DNA of 64,000 nt. Source: Brachionus manjavacas (Eukaryota; Rotifera; Eurotatoria; Ploima; Brachionidae). The first letter of the stretch is position 1. Every line of letters begins with the position of its first letter. Below, one piece after another: positions 59,085 through 64,000 of this stretch. Position numbers and translations under genes: made by a program. Below the pieces are notes generated by a model that had not been told where the DNA came from, ran no database searches, and was given only the letters and a program-made list of their open reading frames with translations. Location of the stretch: NCBI GenBank assembly GCA_019054805.1, contig JAHQIY010000001.1, positions 6,958,501 through 7,022,500 of the forward strand, read 5' to 3'.

Positions 59085-59527
59085 CTTACTTAACTTAAAT
59101 ATCTTGTTGTTAAATTTTTCCACATAAAAATGTAATCAATAAATTTTTTGAATTTGAATAATTTTATATTTATTTTTATTTTTAATGAATTTAATAAAAT
59201 GAAGTATTAATCAGTCTCTTGAGGCATAGGCTAGCCTGATGATTAAACTTAAAATTATAAAGCCGCTCTTTAAATCTGCTTAAACCGCTCTTGAACATTT
59301 TTAAAGAATTTTTTCCAAACATTATTAACTTTGTTAATATAAGTAATATCAATTTATTTTTTCATCTGTGACGAGCAAAAGTTGCTTCAAATTGAAAAAA
59401 ATAATTCATTCAATATCTTTCATAAAGTCTTGAATCTGTTTTTTGTTGTAATTTAGGAAAAAAGAAAACCACAAAATTTATTCACAATCGGAAGGCAATG
59501 AGAAATGAGATGGACAAGTTCGGTCCA
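59085..59527. repeat. 443-bp exact direct repeat, left copy
   Basis: From CTTACTTAACTTAAATATC to CAAGTTCGGTCCA it matches 63558-64000 with no difference seen by eye. The right copy is cut by the window end, so the repeat may be longer. Copy spacing is 4,473 bp. Confidence 0.95.
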
Positions 59528-59742
59528 GAAAAAAAATTTGTAAATCACTTAAAAAATAAAAACGGAACACTTTTTTTCTAAGTTATTTTTTTTACGATTT
59601 TTTACCATTATTCTCCCTAAAAAATTTAATTTTACTAATTAAATTTTATTTTTCGAAAAATAAGGTAAAATACAAAATGCGGAACACAACTTTACATTTA
59701 GTATAGTATAGTATAGTATTTTAAGGCTATAATATGATATAC

Positions 59743-62700
59743 TCATTGAGTAATATCATACGGAACATGTTCTATCATGTTATGGTAGCCTGAGAACTCT
59801 TCTAAAATTTCAAGACTAATTTTGTCTAAAATATTCTTAAAATTGTTTGTTGTTTTTTGTTTAATAATTGTATTCGGAAGATTATTCCAGTAGTTCGCAA
59901 TCCTATTTGTAAAAAAATAAAATCTTTGACTACAGTTCTTGACCAGTTGTCTACATATTGTTGAATCATGACTTCTTGTGTTATAACTGTAATTGTTCAT
60001 TTTTGTGTTTTGTATCGGAAAGAACCAATTAATATCCTCGATATTATTGTTAATCTTAAACTGTTGAATTAAGTCTCCCCTCAATCTTCTTGTTTCAAGA
60101 GTTGATAGTCCAATCACTTCAAGTCTACTTTCGTACTCTAAATGTTTAATTGAGTTTATCATTTTCGTAGCTCGTCTTTGAACCGATTCAATCTTATCAA
60201 TATCTTTTCTCAAATAAGGGTTCCATACCTGTATTGCATATTCTAGATGCGGTCTCACAAGTGATGTATATAATTTCTTAATCGATTCGATATTTTGGAA
60301 CTTGAAGGTCCTTTTAACCATACCAAGAATTTTATTCGCTTTATTTACTGATGTATTAACCTGCTTGTTCCATTTTAGATCATTTGTAAATAGAATACCT
60401 AAATCTCGTTCTTCTTCTGTTACGTTTAGCTTCTGATTGTCGTTTAAAAAATATTCATATTTAGGATTATTCTTTCCTAAATGCATCACTAGACATTTTT
60501 CCTCATTTAAGTCCATTAACCAATCTGATACCCATTTATTTAATCTATCTAGATCGTTTTGTAGTTTTACCTTAGACTCAGGATTATTTACTATCGACAT
60601 AAGTTTAGTATCATCCGCAAATAATTCACATATACACTTTATATCATCTGGCATGTCGTTTATAAATATTACAAAAAGCAATGGACCTAAGACGGACCCT
60701 TGGGGAACACCACTTAAAACAGGGCGCCAGCTCGATACACATTCGCCAAGAATAACTCTTTGTCTTCTATTATTTAGAAACGCTTTAATCCAACTAACTG
60801 TTTGCTCATCAATACCATATTTCAAAAGCTTATGTATTAGTCTAGAGTGAGGAACCTTGTCAAAAGCTTTGGCAAAGTCCAAATAGATTATATCAACTGG
60901 TTCTTTTCTATGCAACATTTCTGATACATAATCGACGGTTTCTAACAAATTAGTGGTGCAGCTCTTATTTGGAACGAAGCCATGTTGATATTTATAAATA
61001 AGTTTATTCTCTGTAAAGTAGCTTAGTAACTTATCTTTGATTAGACTTTCCATTATCTTACAAACGATAGAGGTCAAAGAGACAGGTCTATAGTTTGAAG
61101 GTTCTAACTTGCTACCTTTCTTGTATAAAGGCGTAAGATTGGCTTCAAGCCAAGCATTCGGCAATTCAGATCGATTAAAAGACTTAATAAATAATTCTGA
61201 AAGTGGTATTGATATCGAATTTTGTAAATTCTTTAGTATGTATGGACTAACTTTATCACCACCCATAGTCTTTGTTACGTTTAATTTATTTAACTTTTCA
61301 CTTACGTTTTTTATTGAAAAAGTATCAAAGGGGTCAATCGAAAATAATAAGTTTGTCCTCTGTTTGAGAGTCGCTTGCATTTCCGTTTGGTCGTTTACAA
61401 AAACTTTGTGAAATTGTTCGTTTAAAATTTCGCAAATCTCTTCTAAGTCATTGCTTATCTCACCATCCTTGTTTTTAATAGCTTTTAAATTATCTTTTAC
61501 TATACGTCTACTATTGACATAAGCATAGAACATCTTCGGATTCTTTTTACAACTGCTGATAATTTTATCTTCAAATTTTTTTATAGCTTGTTTAATTTGT
61601 TGATTTGTTAACTTCTTTTTTGCATTATATTCTAGAAGGACTCTTGAATCTTTACCAGAACAAATATATTTCTTCCATAATTTATTTTTATCATTAATTA
61701 AGAGTCTTAAGTCTCCATTCATCCATAATTTACCATCTTTTACTTTTCGGAATTTCGGAATACATAGTTGAGATAATTTATCAATTTCCCTGAGGAAAGA
61801 ATTATAGCATTCATCAATTGATTTGTTCATAAATATCTCAGACCATGTTATTTCATTAATAAGATCGTTTAATTTATTATAATCACCTCTTTTGTAATTT
61901 AATTTTCTACTATCAAACATTTGTTTTTGCAATCGATTCACGGTATATTTCCACGTTAAAATATGATGCCCCTGTGATTTATCACCAAGCTGAGGTTTAT
62001 ATTCAAAATCGAGTACTCTAGAGGGGTCATCTAAAATAACTAGATCTAATATATTAGTCTCATTAAGATCATTTCTCTGGAACGTCGGTTTATCAACAAT
62101 CTGAGCCAAAAAGCAATCATCCAACATATTTAAAAATTTAATTGCAGATAGATTATTTTCCTGATCAATAGTCGAGTTTTTCCATTTAATATTAGGATAA
62201 TTGAAGTCACCAGCTATTACCAAACAATCATATTTATTTTCAAAGACGAGCCTGCTTGCATCCTGAATCAGTTCGGTTAATTTATCACTATTTGTTACTG
62301 AATAATTTGGGGGTCTGTACAAACAACCAATTAAAATTTTTTGACCATCTAAATCTAGCACACACCAAACCTGTTCCAAATCTTTTTGCCCAAAATAACC
62401 ATCAGTCACTTCAGAAACTGTAAACACATTTTTCACATATATACAAACTCCACCACCTCTAGATCCTCGATCATTTCTAAATATGTTATAGTTCGGTATA
62501 TTGCAAATGGACGAGTCTCTAAACCAAGTTTCTGTGACCAAAATTATATCCGAATCATCAGCTTTTACGTTCGATATTAGTTCGTGCATTTTGTTATCCA
62601 ACGATGTAGCATTTGTGTACCAAAAATTTAAAAATACTATTTCATTGTATTTACTTGACTTTAGATTTCTATTTTTGTTTTTTTTTGAACTAGAAAACGA

Positions 62701-62823
62701 TTCATCAAATTCTTTATTGTTGATTTGATTATTATTATGTGAATTTGAAATATTGTTATTATTATTGTGTGTATTATTAAGTTTGTTTATATTATTTTGT
62801 GAATTTGAGAGTCCGATTTTACT
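59743..62823 (-). CDS. LINE ORF2: APE-type endonuclease and reverse transcriptase
   Basis: An open frame runs from right after the ORF1 stop (62823) to 59743. Coordinates within it count from codon 62601. The endonuclease begins upstream with VFLNFWYTNATSLDNKMHEL and continues with ILVTETWF (about 20-27), GCLYRPPNYS (about 92-101) and AGDFNYPNIKW (about 130-140). Reverse transcriptase: PSNYRPVSLTSIVCKIMESL, DIIYLDFAKAFDKVPHSRL (motif A), GVPQGSVLGPLLFVIFINDM (motif B) and LFADDTKLM (catalytic motif C). The C-terminal RRATKMINSIKHLEYESRLE and RIANYWNNLP blocks are complete. It nicks target DNA and reverse-transcribes its own RNA. No ATG precedes the endonuclease: the first one (about 62589) lies inside it, so the start of translation is unresolved. 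Confidence 0.85.
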   Translation of the reverse strand, partial: SKIGLSNSQNNINKLNNTHNNNNNISNSHNNNQINNKEFDESFSSSKKNKNRNLKSSKYNEIVFLNFWYTNATSLDNKMHELISNVKADDSDIILVTETWFRDSSICNIPNYNIFRNDRGSRGGGVCIYVKNVFTVSEVTDGYFGQKDLEQVWCVLDLDGQKILIGCLYRPPNYSVTNSDKLTELIQDASRLVFENKYDCLVIAGDFNYPNIKWKNSTIDQENNLSAIKFLNMLDDCFLAQIVDKPTFQRNDLNETNILDLVILDDPSRVLDFEYKPQLGDKSQGHHILTWKYTVNRLQKQMFDSRKLNYKRGDYNKLNDLINEITWSEIFMNKSIDECYNSFLREIDKLSQLCIPKFRKVKDGKLWMNGDLRLLINDKNKLWKKYICSGKDSRVLLEYNAKKKLTNQQIKQAIKKFEDKIISSCKKNPKMFYAYVNSRRIVKDNLKAIKNKDGEISNDLEEICEILNEQFHKVFVNDQTEMQATLKQRTNLLFSIDPFDTFSIKNVSEKLNKLNVTKTMGGDKVSPYILKNLQNSISIPLSELFIKSFNRSELPNAWLEANLTPLYKKGSKLEPSNYRPVSLTSIVCKIMESLIKDKLLSYFTENKLIYKYQHGFVPNKSCTTNLLETVDYVSEMLHRKEPVDIIYLDFAKAFDKVPHSRLIHKLLKYGIDEQTVSWIKAFLNNRRQRVILGECVSSWRPVLSGVPQGSVLGPLLFVIFINDMPDDIKCICELFADDTKLMSIVNNPESKVKLQNDLDRLNKWVSDWLMDLNEEKCLVMHLGKNNPKYEYFLNDNQKLNVTEEERDLGILFTNDLKWNKQVNTSVNKANKILGMVKRTFKFQNIESIKKLYTSLVRPHLEYAIQVWNPYLRKDIDKIESVQRRATKMINSIKHLEYESRLEVIGLSTLETRRLRGDLIQQFKINNNIEDINWFFPIQNTKMNNYSYNTRSHDSTICRQLVKNCSQRFYFFTNRIANYWNNLPNTIIKQKTTNNFKNILDKISLEILEEFSGYHNMIEHVPYDITQ

Positions 62824-63495
62824 TCAGTGTTGTTCGTCAACAATCCGCCCCTTTATCTTTACCACTTGATTACCCCTAATACCATATCTGAAGTCATCCT
62901 CTTTAGATAACTTAGCATTTAATTCTTTTCTCTTCAATACCAGAGATCTGTTTAGAGCTCTCTCACTAGGAGTTAAATCAGGACCGATGAAAGTGGTACT
63001 AAATTTAGCAGATTCCTTTAATTTCTTAGCGCCTTTAAGCACAACCACTCTATCATCGTTTTTTTCAAGTTCTACCAAAATCGGCGTTTTATCTTTCGAA
63101 CCATCTTTATTGTTTAATCTTTTAACAAATTTTATTTTATTTTTTTCAACGTTGATTTCATTAAATATTTCCTCGACCAATGACTTGTCTTCGATTTCAT
63201 CACTAAATGTTGTACCAAATATTATTATATTTTTCTCCTTCTTATCTGAAATCGCGTGTTCTATTTTTAAGGCATTTAATATGTTCATTTCAACTTCATC
63301 ATTTTTTCTTCCCACTTTAAAAAGATCACTAAACAGTTTCGACTGGACGTTATTCTTTGACGAATTCTCCAGTACTACTACTTTTGCCTCTAGGGCTGCT
63401 TTTTCTCTTTCTAACACTTCCACTCTAACTGTAAGTGCATTTAGCTGGTCCTCAAATGCCTTCTTCAAAGCGTCAAACTCCGCTTTGTTTACCAT
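62824..63495 (-). CDS. LINE ORF1: coiled-coil RNA-binding protein, 223 aa
   Basis: From an ATG at 63495. Residues about 5-45 have the heptad pattern of a coiled coil (LNALTVRVEVLEREKAALEA), suited to oligomerisation. Residues about 85-165 (KEKNIIIFGTTFSDEIEDKS ... TPILVELEKNDDRVVVLKGA) resemble the RRM-like fold of LINE ORF1 proteins, and the basic C-terminus (SERALNRSLVLKRKELNAKL) would bind RNA. ORF1 proteins coat the element's RNA and act as chaperones. The frame ends in TGA (62826-62824), and the following 74 codons stay open in the same frame into ORF2. Confidence 0.8.
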   Translation of the reverse strand: MVNKAEFDALKKAFEDQLNALTVRVEVLEREKAALEAKVVVLENSSKNNVQSKLFSDLFKVGRKNDEVEMNILNALKIEHAISDKKEKNIIIFGTTFSDEIEDKSLVEEIFNEINVEKNKIKFVKRLNNKDGSKDKTPILVELEKNDDRVVVLKGAKKLKESAKFSTTFIGPDLTPSERALNRSLVLKRKELNAKLSKEDDFRYGIRGNQVVKIKGRIVDEQH

Positions 63496-63557
63496 AGTTT
63501 TGCAATTTTTATCAAAAAATCCTTTTAATAGAAACTTTTCAATTTTAATTTAAAATA

Positions 63558-64000
63558 CTTACTTAACTTAAATATCTTGTTGTTAAATTTTTCCACATAA
63601 AAATGTAATCAATAAATTTTTTGAATTTGAATAATTTTATATTTATTTTTATTTTTAATGAATTTAATAAAATGAAGTATTAATCAGTCTCTTGAGGCAT
63701 AGGCTAGCCTGATGATTAAACTTAAAATTATAAAGCCGCTCTTTAAATCTGCTTAAACCGCTCTTGAACATTTTTAAAGAATTTTTTCCAAACATTATTA
63801 ACTTTGTTAATATAAGTAATATCAATTTATTTTTTCATCTGTGACGAGCAAAAGTTGCTTCAAATTGAAAAAAATAATTCATTCAATATCTTTCATAAAG
63901 TCTTGAATCTGTTTTTTGTTGTAATTTAGGAAAAAAGAAAACCACAAAATTTATTCACAATCGGAAGGCAATGAGAAATGAGATGGACAAGTTCGGTCCA
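63558..64000. repeat. 443-bp exact direct repeat, right copy (runs to window end)
   Basis: Same sequence and orientation as 59085-59527, starting at CTTACTTAACTTAAATATC. It is truncated by the end of the window, so its real length is unknown. Confidence 0.95.

Larger units (their letters stand above)
59697..63557 (-). mobile_element. near-intact CR1/L2-like LINE with pentamer 3' tail
   Basis: Minus strand, 5' to 3': a leader of about 60 nt, ORF1 (63495-62824), ORF2 (to 59743), a short 3' untranslated region, then a (TATAC)n-type tail (plus strand TAGTATAGTATAGTATAGTA at about 59699-59718). Short microsatellite 3' tails instead of poly(A) are typical of CR1/L2-type LINEs. Both ORFs are open throughout. 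No target-site duplication could be found next to the tail, and the 5' edge coincides with the edge of the 443-bp repeat. Confidence 0.85.

Noticed and set aside
62824..62826. TGA between LINE ORFs read as selenocysteine
   Set aside because: No selenocysteine insertion hairpin is apparent and LINE proteins are not known selenoproteins; readthrough or mutation is simpler.
62987..63553. Plus-strand 188-codon frame opposite ORF1
   Set aside because: Ser/Phe/Leu-rich antisense shadow of a coiled-coil ORF.
1..64000. CRISPR array or bacterial operon
   Set aside because: No regularly spaced short direct repeats with unique spacers, and the genes have spliceosomal introns.

Overview
The window is animal nuclear DNA: very AT-rich (about a quarter G+C by eye), genes split by short introns (44-100 nt is typical) with GT..AG borders, and a large load of class I and class II transposons. 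Conserved metazoan genes (BAG-domain co-chaperone, ATP11-type F1-ATPase assembly factor, a possible MGA-like nuclear protein) occur together with GH16 beta-1,3-glucanases carrying PAN/Apple-like modules. Small AT-rich aquatic invertebrates, and rotifers such as Brachionus in particular, fit best. This is inferred from composition and content, not from a database match.

Host genes: an MGA-like Cys-rich nuclear protein (71-1906, minus) with a doubtful 54-residue two-exon gene beside it (2167-2368, minus); ATP11/ATPAF1 (8649-9636, minus, four exons); GH16 glucanase A with one PAN domain (10311-11336, minus); GH16 glucanase B with two PAN domains and a signal-peptide exon (29514-30887, minus); a starvin/BAG3-like co-chaperone (44303-45878, plus, three exons); an eight-exon gene of unknown function (51603-55387, plus); and a six-exon four-transmembrane protein (55425-56388, minus). 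The last two converge with 37 bp between their stop codons. The two glucanases share a segmental duplication of about 1,055 bp whose edge falls inside a PAN domain.

Mobile DNA: a LINE 3' relic near 5 kb; an internally deleted Ty3-type LTR element (12.4-14.4 kb); a decayed Ty1/copia pol (16-18.2 kb, resuming at 23.1 kb) split by a MULE with a 9-bp target duplication. That MULE holds remains of a second MULE and a Tigger/pogo element with TA target sites. Next are a third MULE (23.6-28.75 kb) split by a LINE with an 11-bp target duplication, a hAT transposase whose 5' half is inverted relative to its 3' half (32.6-34.5 kb), a LINE at 37.2-40.1 kb, a foldback element with arms of about 255 bp (40.6-42.0 kb), LINE 3' pieces at 46.9 and 49.0 kb, and a MITE at 50.55 kb. 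One 1.9-kb intron holds a palindromic MITE and a piggyBac derivative with TTAA sites. The last 4.5 kb is a near-intact CR1/L2-like LINE bracketed by a 443-bp direct repeat with no difference seen by eye. Its ORF1 and ORF2 lie in one frame separated by a single TGA.

Remaining stretches are AT-rich spacer where I see no gene. I found no tRNA, rRNA or CRISPR array and no convincing promoter motif. No single new multi-gene system is evident; the most unusual signals are the LINE reading-frame arrangement, the glucanase duplication and the inverted hAT gene.
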